DNA of 64,000 nucleotides from contig NZ_JAADJV010000001.1 of NCBI RefSeq assembly GCF_011684115.1, positions 434,001 to 498,000 on the forward strand. The letters run 5' to 3'. The DNA is from Rahnella aceris (GTDB taxonomy: Bacteria > Pseudomonadota > Gammaproteobacteria > Enterobacterales > Enterobacteriaceae). The notes below the pieces were generated by a model. It was given only the letters and a program-made list of their open reading frames with translations, searched no databases and was not told the DNA's origin. Below, piece by piece: positions 48,299 to 57,177 of this stretch. The position numbers and the translations under genes are program-made. Position 1 is the stretch's first letter, and each line of letters starts with the position of its first letter.

Positions 48299-49882
48299 TC
48301 AAATCTGCCAGGTGGCTTCTTTCTCATTGAAATCACGTATAAAGTCCAGCAGCTCAGGAACACCGAGCGATTTGCTGTACAGATATCCCTGTAAATAGGT
48401 CACGCCGTGATTGCGCAGATACTCCGCCTGCATCTGGGTTTCGACGCCTTCGGCTACGGTTTTGATCTTCAGTTCTTCCGTGAGTTTAAGGACGGTATCC
48501 AGCACCGGGGCGATCAGGGTGTTCTGATCAATCGACATGACAAAGCCGCGGTCAATTTTCAGATAATCCAGCGTGAACTTCTCAAGATAGATCAGCGCGC
48601 TATGGCCGGTGCCAAAATCGTCAATGGCTATTTCAATCTTATGGCGGCGCAGCCAGTTAAATTCCCGTAATGCACCTTGTGTATCAATCATTCCACGTTC
48701 TGTAATTTCGAATACCACCTGGAAAGCATTCTCAGGTAACGCTTCAATAAAATTCATCACATCGTCATGAAAGCTGATTTTGTTCATGTGGTGAGGAGAA
48801 ATGTTGATACTGAGTTTGCCCGGACCGGGAAAAGCGTGCTGCAAGGTATGGGCGTCCGCTGCCACCAGAGCCATCATATGTTGAGTCAGGTCGACGATAA
48901 GCCCCTGATTTTCAGCATAGCTGATAAAAACATCGGGCGGAATGGGCCCCTCAATGGGGTGCTGCCAGCGCAGCAGGGCTTCAACGCCAGTCACCTTCAG
49001 GCTCTTTGAGTCGATAACCGGCTGATATTCAACAAAGAATTCTTTATTTTTCAGCCCGCGCAGAACCTCACGCTCAACGTTATGGCGGTTCAGCAGGCTG
49101 TGGTAAATCAGCGCGCAAACCAGCAGGCTAAGCAGCAGGCCGCCTGAGAACGTAAAGAGTATGTTATCGCGGGTCAGGGAAGGAGAGTAGAGACGAATGC
49201 TGAAAGGATAATTATCTATTTTGACTTGAGTAAAATGGCTGCGGGGCAAATCACTGATCTTGATCAGACCGGCCTGAGAAGAAATCAGTGCGCTTTTTCC
49301 CACCAGCAGTGCAAAACCCCGGTAGCCGGAACCTGGCTGCGCAAAAAGCATATACGGCGACAACGTCAGTTCCAGCGTTGCTATCACGCCATCGTCCGTT
49401 GCACCGGGGTTACGCTGCCATATAAGGATCACCGCGCGGTTCGGGACGGCAGGGGTGCCCATCTGCAGGCCGATACTCATGTTGTTATCAAATTCGAGGT
49501 CATGCAGGGTACTGTTTACAGGAATGTGCTGATTACCGGAAGCCGAGGAACAAAAAACGATGCCATTACGCACCAGCTGAAAATCACGAACACCCATGCT
49601 GAATGCGACGTCACGGTTTAATTCCCCGGCAATGGAATGGCAGGGTTCTGTCGTGAGCAGTCCGATTCTGTGCATCGTGTCGGTTAACTGGCGCAGATAA
49701 TCAGCAGTAAATTGTGCCGTTCGTTGCGCGATTTCATTTTGTTCGCGGAGATTGTTGGTTTTAATAACGGTGAGGGTAACTGCGATAAATAAAATGAAAA
49801 ACAGGGCTGAAAAAAGCAGGCTTCTCTTTAAATACAGATGTTTGGGCAATACGGTGTGTGTTAACGCCGTTTTTAAACCCAT
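48299..49882 (-). CDS. rtn: Cyclic di-GMP phosphodiesterase with CSS domain (Rtn/PdeN)
   Basis: A 527-residue inner membrane protein. A helix near residues 18-40, a periplasmic sensor containing the F-C-S-S-A-S-G motif, a second helix, then an EAL domain with E-A-L-L-R-W, E-I-T-E-R-G, D-D-F-G-T-G-H-S and K-I-D-R-G-F, so the catalytic residues appear intact. I start at the ATG at 49882, which gives the usual topology; the frame stays open to 50023 through the mepS terminator. It should degrade c-di-GMP in response to periplasmic redox state through DsbA/DsbB in CSS enzymes. c-di-GMP commonly controls biofilm adhesins like the one at 1-11196, but no direct link is shown. Confidence 0.92.
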   Translation of the reverse strand: MGLKTALTHTVLPKHLYLKRSLLFSALFFILFIAVTLTVIKTNNLREQNEIAQRTAQFTADYLRQLTDTMHRIGLLTTEPCHSIAGELNRDVAFSMGVRDFQLVRNGIVFCSSASGNQHIPVNSTLHDLEFDNNMSIGLQMGTPAVPNRAVILIWQRNPGATDDGVIATLELTLSPYMLFAQPGSGYRGFALLVGKSALISSQAGLIKISDLPRSHFTQVKIDNYPFSIRLYSPSLTRDNILFTFSGGLLLSLLVCALIYHSLLNRHNVEREVLRGLKNKEFFVEYQPVIDSKSLKVTGVEALLRWQHPIEGPIPPDVFISYAENQGLIVDLTQHMMALVAADAHTLQHAFPGPGKLSINISPHHMNKISFHDDVMNFIEALPENAFQVVFEITERGMIDTQGALREFNWLRRHKIEIAIDDFGTGHSALIYLEKFTLDYLKIDRGFVMSIDQNTLIAPVLDTVLKLTEELKIKTVAEGVETQMQAEYLRNHGVTYLQGYLYSKSLGVPELLDFIRDFNEKEATWQI

Positions 49883-49968
49883 ATGTTTTGCCCTTTTCGC
49901 GCAGAGGAAATAAAAGAATAACGTCGTCAAAAAATCAACAGACACTTCATACACTTTATTACAGGCAT

Positions 49969-50001
49969 AAAAAAACGCCATCCAAAGATGACGTTTTTTT
50001 A
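49969..50001 (-). terminator. Terminator after mepS
   Basis: Stem AACG(T)CATC / GATGGCGTT on the minus strand followed by T7, 47 bp after the mepS stop. A run of A on the other side makes it usable in both directions. Confidence 0.85.
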
Positions 50002-50047
50002 TTCGCTTGGCATAGGACAACAAGAACTAAATCATAAGGTAACGGGA

Positions 50048-50623
50048 TCAGCCGTTAGCTAAAACTCGTCTTGCTTCACGATAACGTGCATTCCAGTAGG
50101 ACTCTTTCAGATTTGAAATCATCACACCGTTGCTGGTGGATGCATGTACAAACTGATCGTTACCTAAATAAATGCCGACGTGACGGCCTGTTGAACCCGC
50201 ACGGAACAGAACCAGATCACCCGGACGCAGTTTCGTGCGCTGGATTTTCTTGCCTTTCTCTTCCTGTTCATAGGTTGAACGAGGTAAATCCATACCAAAT
50301 TGTTCGCGGAATGTTACCTGAACGAACGCTGAGCAATCGATACCACGCTTGCTGTCACCGCCCAACCGATAACGAACGCCTTTCCAGCCAGCGTACTGAT
50401 CCATAATTTTGGATTTAACGTTGACGTTGCGAACCATTGCTTCGAATTCATCCTGAGAGGCTTGCAGTAGAAGGCCATCATTGCCATTTACTGCACGCAT
50501 ATCAGTTTGCGCGTTTTCTGTGTTCGAAGAATGTGTACCACTACATGCAGAAAGAATAATTGCTGCACCAATCGCGGGAATTATCCGCGTGATATATCTC
50601 AGAAACGGTTGAGACTTGACCAT
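50048..50623 (-). CDS. mepS: Peptidoglycan DD-endopeptidase MepS (Spr)
   Basis: A 191-residue lipoprotein starting [13 protein letters not shown]. Lipobox L-S-A-C with lipid-attachment Cys27. The NlpC/P60 domain has catalytic Cys97 in G-I-D-C-S, His148 in R-H-V-G and His160. It cuts meso-DAP-D-Ala cross-links so that the wall can expand; in E. coli it is degraded by NlpI-Prc. Single gene in its E. coli position between rtn and lpxT, though yejABEF precede rtn. Confidence 0.96.
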   Translation of the reverse strand: MVKSQPFLRYITRIIPAIGAAIILSACSGTHSSNTENAQTDMRAVNGNDGLLLQASQDEFEAMVRNVNVKSKIMDQYAGWKGVRYRLGGDSKRGIDCSAFVQVTFREQFGMDLPRSTYEQEEKGKKIQRTKLRPGDLVLFRAGSTGRHVGIYLGNDQFVHASTSNGVMISNLKESYWNARYREARRVLANG

Positions 50624-51050
50624 TATTGTTGTTATCCCTTGCTGTCCTTAACGATGAAATCGTTATTAAAATTGCCAAACGAAGCGAGATTACCTGCCAT
50701 ATATCTGTGGGACAAATACCAGGGGGAGGAAATGTGCGTCGCAGCACGTTTTTTTCCTGAACCGGGGTGTTTTTAACACAATTCTATACAGGCGAATTGG
50801 AGATTACCGTAATGAACAGGTGATTGCGAGAGGTATTATGAGATTTTTTATAAGAAATTGTGATGTAAGGTGATGTAAGTAAACATGTTAAAAATGCTGT
50901 GTGATCTTTACGCGAATTTGGGTTAAAACCGCATCAATAGCGCGTTCAGGGGACATAATACAGCGCAGAGGCGTTGAGAAACATCCTTTAAAAAGGCCCG
51001 GCAAATCATAAAGATCTGCCGGGCCATAAATATTATGTATGCATCCAAAA
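50624..51050. promoter_or_regulatory. Gap between mepS and lpxT
   Basis: A 427-bp AT-rich stretch holding the mepS promoter on the minus strand and the lpxT terminator. Frames of 60-90 residues exist but have no ribosome binding site or family resemblance. Confidence 0.4.
50989..51025 (-). terminator. Terminator after lpxT
   Basis: On the minus strand the stem GGCCCGGCA/TGCCGGGCC is followed by TTTTTA, 26 bp after the lpxT stop codon. Confidence 0.9.
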
Positions 51051-51764
51051 TTATGCGTGTGTCTTAGGATTTTTTTTACCGGGTAATTTTTGATCAAGCC
51101 AGTTAATCAGCGTATCGCTGGCTGGTGTCATCAGCCACCAGCTGGCACCGACCAGCACGACGGACATTGAGCCGACCGCGATATCAGTAAACCAGTGTGC
51201 ACCAATCATCACGCGTGGGAGTGAGAAGATGAAGGTGATGATCAAGGCGACAGCGAATGCTGACTTACTCAGGTAGCGCAGCATAAAGCATGAAAAAATA
51301 ATCAGCATCATGCCATGGTCGCCGGGGAAGCTGTCGCTGGAAGCATCTTTGGTGGGAATGCCGGTCAGTTCGCTCACGCGGTTTACGCCCGGGAAGCTGA
51401 GTGACGGGCTTTTATGGCTGACAGGCAATAAATGTCCGAGCTGGTTGAGCACAACGGCAGTCAGCAACATCACGACACCAATAATGATGTACCGGCGACG
51501 CCCGTCGCTATCCTGCTTCAGGAAATAGCTCAGATACAGGATTCCCATCGCCAGCAATGAAATCAGATCAAAGGCACGATTATTGGTCACGGCGACCAGG
51601 TGCAGAAACCACGCATCAGTGGCCAGATGTTGATTAAAAAAGAAGAAAATCGATTTATCAATCGGGAACCAGAAACCATGGTTTGCTGGCAAATAGAAAG
51701 ATAAAAATAAGGCAACACCTAATACATTGAGTATCAGGATTGCGGGAATATTGCGGCGCCACAT
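51051..51764 (-). CDS. lpxT: Lipid A 1-diphosphate synthase LpxT (YeiU)
   Basis: A 237-residue, six-helix inner membrane protein of the PAP2 family, the same length as E. coli LpxT. Motifs F-P-G-D-H-G and P-R-V-M-I-G-A-H-W-F-T-D carry the catalytic His and Asp. It moves a phosphate from undecaprenyl diphosphate to lipid A at the periplasmic face, recycling the lipid carrier. A DNA sequence of AGGAAG lies upstream of the ATG. Single gene with its own terminator. Confidence 0.95.
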   Translation of the reverse strand: MWRRNIPAILILNVLGVALFLSFYLPANHGFWFPIDKSIFFFFNQHLATDAWFLHLVAVTNNRAFDLISLLAMGILYLSYFLKQDSDGRRRYIIIGVVMLLTAVVLNQLGHLLPVSHKSPSLSFPGVNRVSELTGIPTKDASSDSFPGDHGMMLIIFSCFMLRYLSKSAFAVALIITFIFSLPRVMIGAHWFTDIAVGSMSVVLVGASWWLMTPASDTLINWLDQKLPGKKNPKTHA

Positions 51765-51824
51765 AAAGGAAGACCTATTCTTAGCAAAGTAAGGAATAAC
51801 TTAGTTAGCGTTAACTTAATCTGA

Positions 51825-52799
51825 TCAACTTAAACGAATCTTCAACAAGGAGGATTGTATTGCATTCCACTGCACTTCATTTTGCGTAATAAGCTCAATT
51901 CTGCTGTCTAACGGCGCCACCGGTTTCGTTTCAATGTGTAAGTCATTGCCCTGACGGTTAATCAGTAATGTGCCTTCTTTAATGCGTATAACCCCTTTGA
52001 CGCGATCAACCGGCACCGCGCGCGCCCAGTCGAGAATGCCCGCGGTCTCAAACTGCGTTTCGCCATCAAATATCCACCCGCAACTGGTATAACCGTCAGC
52101 CTGATTCAGCGCGCGACGCCAGCGCTGTTTTCCCGGCAGGCTCAGTGCAGCCAGTCCTTGTTTAGCGGCGTGAGCGTGATGATGTTTACCTTGCGGTAAC
52201 TCAACCAGATTCTGGCGCGGAAAATCAAGTAATGTCAGGTCGATCTCACCTTGCGAAGCCGTCACCAGAAGTCGCTCGTGACCATTCTGCTGATACCATT
52301 CGTCCAGCTTCTGCGTGTCCTGCGCCTGCGTCACATCAGACTTATTTGCCACGATAATGTCTGCTGCGGCTAACTGATCGCGAAAGTTTTCATTATCAGT
52401 CACCCGCTGATCGCTTAACTGACGCGGATCCAGCAGGCAAAGCGTGGCATTGAGTGTCAGCCAGTTGCTGTAAACGTCAGACGTCAGTAAAGAAAGAATC
52501 TGTTTCGGATGCCCCAGCCCGGTGGGTTCTATCAGCAAGCGGTCAGGTTTAGCCTGCTGCAATAACATATTCAGACCGACCTGCATTGGCAATCCGTTCA
52601 CACAGCACATGCAACCACCGGGGATTTCCTTCAAAACCGCACCACTGCCAGCCAGTAATGCACCATCAATGCCGACTTCGCCGAATTCATTCACCAGCAC
52701 GGCCCACTTTTCACCTTCAGGCTTCTGAGCCAGAAGGTGGCGCAGCGTGGTGGTTTTTCCGCTTCCCAGAAAGCCGGTGATCAGGTTGGTTTTGGTCAT
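51825..52799 (-). CDS. yeiR: Zinc-binding GTPase YeiR (COG0523/CobW family)
   Basis: A 324-residue protein with P-loop G-F-L-G-S-G-K-T-T and metal motif C-M-C-C near residue 65, then N-K-S-D for guanine recognition. His-rich loop G-K-H-H-H-A-H-A near residue 205 and a CobW C-terminal domain. E. coli YeiR has zinc-stimulated GTPase activity; family members are thought to be metallochaperones. Lies between lpxT and yeiQ as in E. coli, though a fimbrial-like gene and a regulator gene intervene on the other strand. Confidence 0.94.
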   Translation of the reverse strand: MTKTNLITGFLGSGKTTTLRHLLAQKPEGEKWAVLVNEFGEVGIDGALLAGSGAVLKEIPGGCMCCVNGLPMQVGLNMLLQQAKPDRLLIEPTGLGHPKQILSLLTSDVYSNWLTLNATLCLLDPRQLSDQRVTDNENFRDQLAAADIIVANKSDVTQAQDTQKLDEWYQQNGHERLLVTASQGEIDLTLLDFPRQNLVELPQGKHHHAHAAKQGLAALSLPGKQRWRRALNQADGYTSCGWIFDGETQFETAGILDWARAVPVDRVKGVIRIKEGTLLINRQGNDLHIETKPVAPLDSRIELITQNEVQWNAIQSSLLKIRLS

Positions 52800-53013
52800 G
52801 GTTGCACATCCTTTTTGAAAAATTCCCCGCCAATGTGCAGCGACTCCTTAAGAAAATCCAGCGTTGCGCCGATGTAAGACATGGATTGCTTATTTTTGCC
52901 GGCAGGCAAGCAAGATTTATTTTGCCTCCAGACGTGTAAATTCAATTAGATGTATTAATGTTAAATTGTGGTTACGGGAACTTTAAAATTAATAGTTATG
53001 ATGAGGTGTCACC

Positions 53014-53325
53014 ATGAACAGAATTACCTGTGTACTGTTTTTGGGAGTCATGGCCTCAGGGACGATTCAGTTTGCCAGTGCCGCTGCAACAGGCGGAATT
53101 ATTCATATTACCGGGTCAATTGTTGACGGAGGATGTCACGTCAGTGCCGCACGTAATGCGGTGATCAGCGACTGTGAACGTGGCGGAAAACAGGTGAGGC
53201 AAGTTCATACGCTGAATGCGCAAAATCCTTCTTCTTTCGCCTTGCCTTTGTCTCTCGGGCAGGTCACCACGCGGCATATTAATAATGATCCTCGCCTTGC
53301 GGTGATGACGGTGAGTTATAACTAA
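53014..53325 (+). CDS. Short orphan fimbrial-subunit-like secreted protein
   Basis: A 103-residue protein with a signal peptide (MNRITCVLFLG start, cleavage near Ala-Ser-Ala-Ala at 22-25). The mature N-terminus reads G-G-I-I-H-I-T-G-S-I-V-D-G-G-C-H, the G-x-I-x-F-x-G-x-I-V-x-x-x-C pattern of type 1 fimbrial subunits, and a second Cys (D-C-E-R-G) could pair with the first. It is much shorter than normal pilins (about 150-180) and has no chaperone or usher gene nearby. Weak GATGAGGTG ribosome binding site before the ATG. A hairpin follows at 53419. It may be a pilin remnant or a free periplasmic/secreted protein. Confidence 0.75.
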   Translation: MNRITCVLFLGVMASGTIQFASAAATGGIIHITGSIVDGGCHVSAARNAVISDCERGGKQVRQVHTLNAQNPSSFALPLSLGQVTTRHINNDPRLAVMTVSYN

Positions 53326-53418
53326 GTAGCTGTAAATAGTTAGTATCGTTAATATGTTTCGCTCCGGTCATTGAGCGCGGTAATGCAATGTATCGTTATG
53401 TGGCCGGACAACTTTATG

Positions 53419-53456
53419 AACTGGCTGGCCCAATCTTGATCGGGCCGTCAGTTTTC
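53419..53456 (+). terminator. Terminator after the fimbrial-like gene
   Basis: AACTG-GCT-GGCCC pairs with GGGCC-GT-CAGTT, followed by TTTC; 94 bp after the stop codon. Confidence 0.65.
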
Positions 53457-53573
53457 TATTCCTGTCCTTTCCCTTTCTGCTGACATGTTATAATTTTCTC
53501 TCTTATTTCAGGCATCAGAACGATTAATCAGATGTCAGACCAATTGAGCTTGTGTCAGTGAAAGGGGCAAAAC

Positions 53574-54305
53574 ATGCGACTTTATCAGGAGATAGGCGGT
53601 CATTTACGTCGCGATATCCATGCCGGAAAATATGCCCCTGGCGATCGCCTCCCTCCGGAGCGTGACATTGCGGAATCTTATTCCGTCAGCCGAAGTGTAG
53701 TGCGTGAAGCGCTGATCATGCTGGAGCTGGAAAAAGTGGTCGAAGTGCGTAAAGGTTCCGGCGTCTATGTATTGCATCAACCGGAAGATAGCCAGCCGGA
53801 AAGCGCTGACAGCGGATATGGCCCGTTCGAGTTATTACAGGCGCGGCAATTGCTGGAAAGCGAAGTCGCGGCTTTTGCGGCGATGCAGGCCACTAAGACG
53901 GATATTCTGCAAATGCGCGATGCCATTGATGCACAGCGAGAATGCATTGCACGTGGCGTCTCCGATGATGCTGAAGATCAGCGGTTTCATGCCTTGCTGG
54001 CGCAGGCTTCCCAGAACAGTGTGCTGGTTAAACTGGTGGATGATCTGTGGCTGATCCGCCAGCGCAGCTCCATGTGGCAGGGGATCCATCAGCATGTCGG
54101 CGATAAAAACTACAGTCAGATTTGGTTGCAGGACCATCAGACAATCTTGCAGGCAGTACTTCGCAGGGATCCGAAAGCCGCGAAGCAGGCGATGTGGCAG
54201 CATCTGGAAAATGTCAAAGATATGCTGTTACAGGTTTCGGATGCTGATGATCCGTCTTTTGACGGATTCCTTTTTTCCTCAGTCCCCTCAGAACTGAACG
54301 ACTGA
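53574..54305 (+). CDS. UxuR/ExuR-like GntR-family (FadR subfamily) regulator
   Basis: A 243-residue regulator. The N-terminal winged helix has P-P-E-R-D-I-A-E-S-Y-S-V-S-R-S-V-V-R-E-A-L-I-M-L-E in the standard place, and the FCD ligand domain contains G-P-F-E-L-L-Q-A-R-Q-L-L-E-S and A-M-W-Q-H-L-E-N-V-K, both found in UxuR and ExuR of E. coli. These repress hexuronate genes and are released by fructuronate. The gene converges on yeiQ, a mannonate oxidoreductase-like gene whose promoter region has a UxuR-type box, so it probably controls yeiQ. It has a minus 10 TATAAT at 53489-53494. Confidence 0.9.
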   Translation: MRLYQEIGGHLRRDIHAGKYAPGDRLPPERDIAESYSVSRSVVREALIMLELEKVVEVRKGSGVYVLHQPEDSQPESADSGYGPFELLQARQLLESEVAAFAAMQATKTDILQMRDAIDAQRECIARGVSDDAEDQRFHALLAQASQNSVLVKLVDDLWLIRQRSSMWQGIHQHVGDKNYSQIWLQDHQTILQAVLRRDPKAAKQAMWQHLENVKDMLLQVSDADDPSFDGFLFSSVPSELND

Positions 54306-54320
54306 TACCGCCGTACAAAT

Positions 54321-54348
54321 AAGAACGGCTGCCGCAGCAGCCGTTCTT
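54321..54348. terminator. Bidirectional terminator between the regulator gene and yeiQ
   Basis: A perfect 12-bp stem AAGAACGGCTGC/GCAGCCGTTCTT with a 4-base loop lies between the two stop codons. Flanking A/T runs are short. Confidence 0.75.
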
Positions 54349-54365
54349 AGCTTCAGTTGCCGGGC

Positions 54366-55835
54366 TTAACCTACGTATTTTGCCACGGTTTTCTTCGCGC
54401 CAATTCTTTGCAGATCGGCATACGCGCTCAGTATGGCCGCTACGACTTTCTCTTCATGAGGCAATTGCTCACCGAATACGCCCGTCAGGGCCAGCAGGGC
54501 TTTCACCCGCTGTTCGCCATCTTCGGTTGATGCCACAATTTTAGCGACGGTTTCAGCCATCGGATCTTTAATCTCAATGGACTGCCCGGCATCATCAGTA
54601 CCACCGACATAACGCATCCAGCCTGCCACGCCCAGCGCCAGTAATTCATAGGAACCACCATTTTTAACATGCCAGCGGATGGAATCGAGCATACGTTGTG
54701 GCAGTTTCTGGGTGCCGTCCATCGCGATTTGCCAGGTTCGGTGTTTCAGCGCCGGGTTGCTGTAACGTGCAATCAGGCTGTCAGCATACGCACCGAGATC
54801 GACACCCTCGACGCTCAGCGTCGGAGCTTGTTCATGCAGCATCAGATGATGGGCAGCGGCCTTATAGTTGGCATCTTCCATGCAATCGTTGATGTGCTGA
54901 TAACCGGCCAGATAGCCGAGATAGGCGAGGAAAGAGTGGCTGCCGTTCAGCATGCGCAGCTTCATCTGTTCGAAAGGCAAAACGTCGGCAACCATCTGTG
55001 CGCCAGCTTTTTCCCAGTCCGGACGGCCCGCCACGAAATGGTCTTCCACGACCCACTGAATGAAGGGTTCACAGGCGATACCGCAAGGATCGGTCACACC
55101 TCCGAGGGCTTCGGTGATTTCTTCCAGCGTATTTTCCGTCGCGGCAGGAACAATACGGTCAACCATGGTGCTTGGGAAAGAGACGTTTCCGGCGATCCAT
55201 TCAGCCAGTTCTGCGGAACGTGCTTTCGCCATGCCCAGTACGGCGTTTTTTACCACCAGACCGTTTTCAGGAATGTTATCGCAGCATAAAACGGTGAAGC
55301 CTGGTAAGCCGCGCTCATGACGTAAACGCAGGGCTTCGACTAAAACGCCCGGAGCGGTACCCGGCGCCTGACCGCCCGCCAGATCCTGCTGAATTTTTGG
55401 ATTTTGCAGATCCAGTTCGCCGGTGCCCGGCTCAATGCAATAACCTTTTTCAGTGATGGTCAGGGAAACAATCGCGATCTGTGGCTCAGTGAGTTTTTCA
55501 AGTACTGCTTCCAGCCCGTCAATCCCGCCGTGCACAGATTCATGTGCAGAGCCGATGATAATCGCCTGATTGCCGTCCGCGCCTTTTTCCAGCACGGTAA
55601 ACAGATGATTTTGCTGACGCAAACTCTGGATCAGCGTTTCATTGCCGAACAGGCTAATTTCGCAAATGCCCCAGTCGCCCCCCTGGAGGTTCAGCACGCG
55701 GTTGGTCAGTAGCGCCTGGTGAGCGCGATGGAAGGCACCAAATCCGAGATGAACAATACGGCTTTTTAACACATCGCGATCATAAGCAGGCAATGACACT
55801 GCTGCAGGCAGGGACGCTGTGGCAATAGTTTTCAT
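54366..55835 (-). CDS. yeiQ: Mannitol dehydrogenase-family oxidoreductase YeiQ (UxuB-like)
   Basis: A 489-residue polyol/uronate dehydrogenase. N-terminal R-I-V-H-L-G-F-G-A-F-H-R-A-H-Q-A carries the NAD site, and M-V-D-R-I-V-P-A-A-T and K-L-R-M-L-N-G-S-H-S the substrate and catalytic Lys regions. It follows E. coli YeiQ (488) closely, for example G-G-D-W-G-I-C-E-I-S-L-F, more than UxuB. The expected activity is D-fructuronate/D-mannonate interconversion or a related one; YeiQ itself is not well characterised. It lies between yeiP and yeiR as in E. coli. Confidence 0.93.
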   Translation of the reverse strand: MKTIATASLPAAVSLPAYDRDVLKSRIVHLGFGAFHRAHQALLTNRVLNLQGGDWGICEISLFGNETLIQSLRQQNHLFTVLEKGADGNQAIIIGSAHESVHGGIDGLEAVLEKLTEPQIAIVSLTITEKGYCIEPGTGELDLQNPKIQQDLAGGQAPGTAPGVLVEALRLRHERGLPGFTVLCCDNIPENGLVVKNAVLGMAKARSAELAEWIAGNVSFPSTMVDRIVPAATENTLEEITEALGGVTDPCGIACEPFIQWVVEDHFVAGRPDWEKAGAQMVADVLPFEQMKLRMLNGSHSFLAYLGYLAGYQHINDCMEDANYKAAAHHLMLHEQAPTLSVEGVDLGAYADSLIARYSNPALKHRTWQIAMDGTQKLPQRMLDSIRWHVKNGGSYELLALGVAGWMRYVGGTDDAGQSIEIKDPMAETVAKIVASTEDGEQRVKALLALTGVFGEQLPHEEKVVAAILSAYADLQRIGAKKTVAKYVG

Positions 55836-55864
55836 GCAATACTCCAGGCAAGTCAGAAATAAAT

Positions 55865-55882
55865 AATTGGTCAGGCCAAATT
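55865..55882 (-). promoter_or_regulatory. UxuR/ExuR-type operator before yeiQ
   Basis: AATTGGT-CAG-GCCAAATT, an imperfect palindrome close to the known UxuR/ExuR site AAATTGGTATACCAATTT. It lies 30-47 bp before the yeiQ start codon. The UxuR-like gene converging on yeiQ is the natural candidate to bind it. Confidence 0.65.
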
Positions 55883-56056
55883 GGGGCTATTTACCCGTCA
55901 GTTGAATTTTATGCTGGATAAAGCGACGATTTAAGCCGAAATCAGGGCTTAGAGTGTAAAGTCATATGATAGAAAGGGGAATTGGTAAGTCCAGATAGCC
56001 ACTCATTTTGTGATGCAGATCCACAGTCTGAAGGATTAATCGCAAAATGCAGACAA

Positions 56057-56084
56057 TAAAAAAGGAACGCCGCAGCGTTCCTTT
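56057..56084 (-). terminator. Terminator after yeiP
   Basis: Stem AAAGGAACGC/GCGTTCCTTT with CGCA loop, followed on the minus strand by TTTTTTATT. Confidence 0.9.
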
Positions 56085-56105
56085 CAGCAGAGAGCGGGGC
56101 GCTGA

Positions 56106-56678
56106 TTAATCCGCGCGCCCCATATAACGACGTTCTGCGATATGAATACGGATTTTGTCGCCAGAACTCAGATATTCAGGAACCTGAATGTTCAGACCGG
56201 TGCTCATGACCGCAGGTTTGGTGCGGGAACTGGCGGAAGCGCCTTTGATGCCCGGTGCCGTTTCCACGATTTCCAGATCCACCGTCTGCGGCATTTCAAG
56301 CGCCAGCAGCTGGCTGTCCAGCGTCAGAACCTGCATGCCCTGCAAACCTTCTTCAGGGATGAACTGCAGTTCGTCTTCAATCTGCGCCTTATTAAAGGTG
56401 TAGGGCGTGAAGTCTTCGTCATCCATAAAGATGTATTCGTCACCATCAACGTAAGAGAAGTTCACTTTACGACGGGTCAGGGTAACGGTATCCAGGATAT
56501 CGTCGCCTTTGAAGCGCTCTTCCACTTTGCCACCAGTACGAACGTCAGCAAAACGCATTTTGTACAAGGTGCTGGCACCACGGGCGCTCGGGCTCTGAAC
56601 ATCAATATCTTTTACCAGCAGCAATTTGCCGTCGTAGTTCACAACGAAGCCGCGTTTAATTTCGTTAGCACGTGCCAT
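56106..56678 (-). CDS. yeiP: Elongation factor P-like protein YeiP
   Basis: A 190-residue, three-domain EF-P paralog, the same length as E. coli YeiP. The loop that carries the modified Lys in EF-P reads S-P-S-A-R-G-A-S-T here, so an Arg takes the tip position. EfpL/YeiP relieves ribosome stalling at difficult peptide sequences. The C-terminal half has the EF-P signature G-D-K-I-R-I-H near residue 175. Single gene ended by a terminator. Confidence 0.95.
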   Translation of the reverse strand: MARANEIKRGFVVNYDGKLLLVKDIDVQSPSARGASTLYKMRFADVRTGGKVEERFKGDDILDTVTLTRRKVNFSYVDGDEYIFMDDEDFTPYTFNKAQIEDELQFIPEEGLQGMQVLTLDSQLLALEMPQTVDLEIVETAPGIKGASASSRTKPAVMSTGLNIQVPEYLSSGDKIRIHIAERRYMGRAD

Positions 56679-56922
56679 ATAAATAACCTGTCAGGAGAGA
56701 GATAAATAATTTGCGACACGTTACCCGCGCCGCTGATTTCAGGCAAGCAGATAGCGTAAAAAGAGTCGCGAAAATCCGCTTTATGACGCATATTTTGCGC
56801 TTCGCCTGCCGGTATGAAAAATGTTCGGGTTATCGTGTTAAAGAGTCGTAAATATTTCGCTGGTGGCGCATTACGCTGCCTGCTATTGTCGCGGCTCAAA
56901 ATGAGGCCTGAGGAGGCTGTTG

Positions 56923-57177
56923 ATGGACTGTCGTACTGATTGCGGAGCCTGTTGCATAGCGCCTTCAATTTCCAGCCCGATCCCGGGAATGCCAGACGGT
57001 AAGCCTGCCAATACGCGCTGTGTTCAGCTGGCTGATAACTTTCTGTGTAAGATTTTCACCTCACCACTGCGTCCGAAAGTTTGCGCCAGCCTGCAGGCCA
57101 GCCGCGAAATGTGCTTTACACATCGCGACCAGGCGCTGACTTATCTGATTCAGCTTGAGGCAGATACCGCGCCTTAA
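56923..57177 (+). CDS. yeiW: YkgJ-family cysteine cluster protein YeiW
   Basis: An 84-residue protein, the length of E. coli YeiW, starting [11 protein letters not shown] with AGGAGG 6 bp before the ATG at 56923. Seven Cys, including C-G-A-C-C and C-K-I-F, suggest a zinc or iron-sulfur site. Function unknown. Its stop codon overlaps the stop of setB on the other strand by 4 bp, so the two genes interlock at their 3' ends. Confidence 0.93.
   Translation: MDCRTDCGACCIAPSISSPIPGMPDGKPANTRCVQLADNFLCKIFTSPLRPKVCASLQASREMCFTHRDQALTYLIQLEADTAP

Noticed and set aside
56639..56968. 109-codon minus-strand frame upstream of yeiP
   Set aside because: It overlaps the yeiP start in another frame and lacks a start signal.
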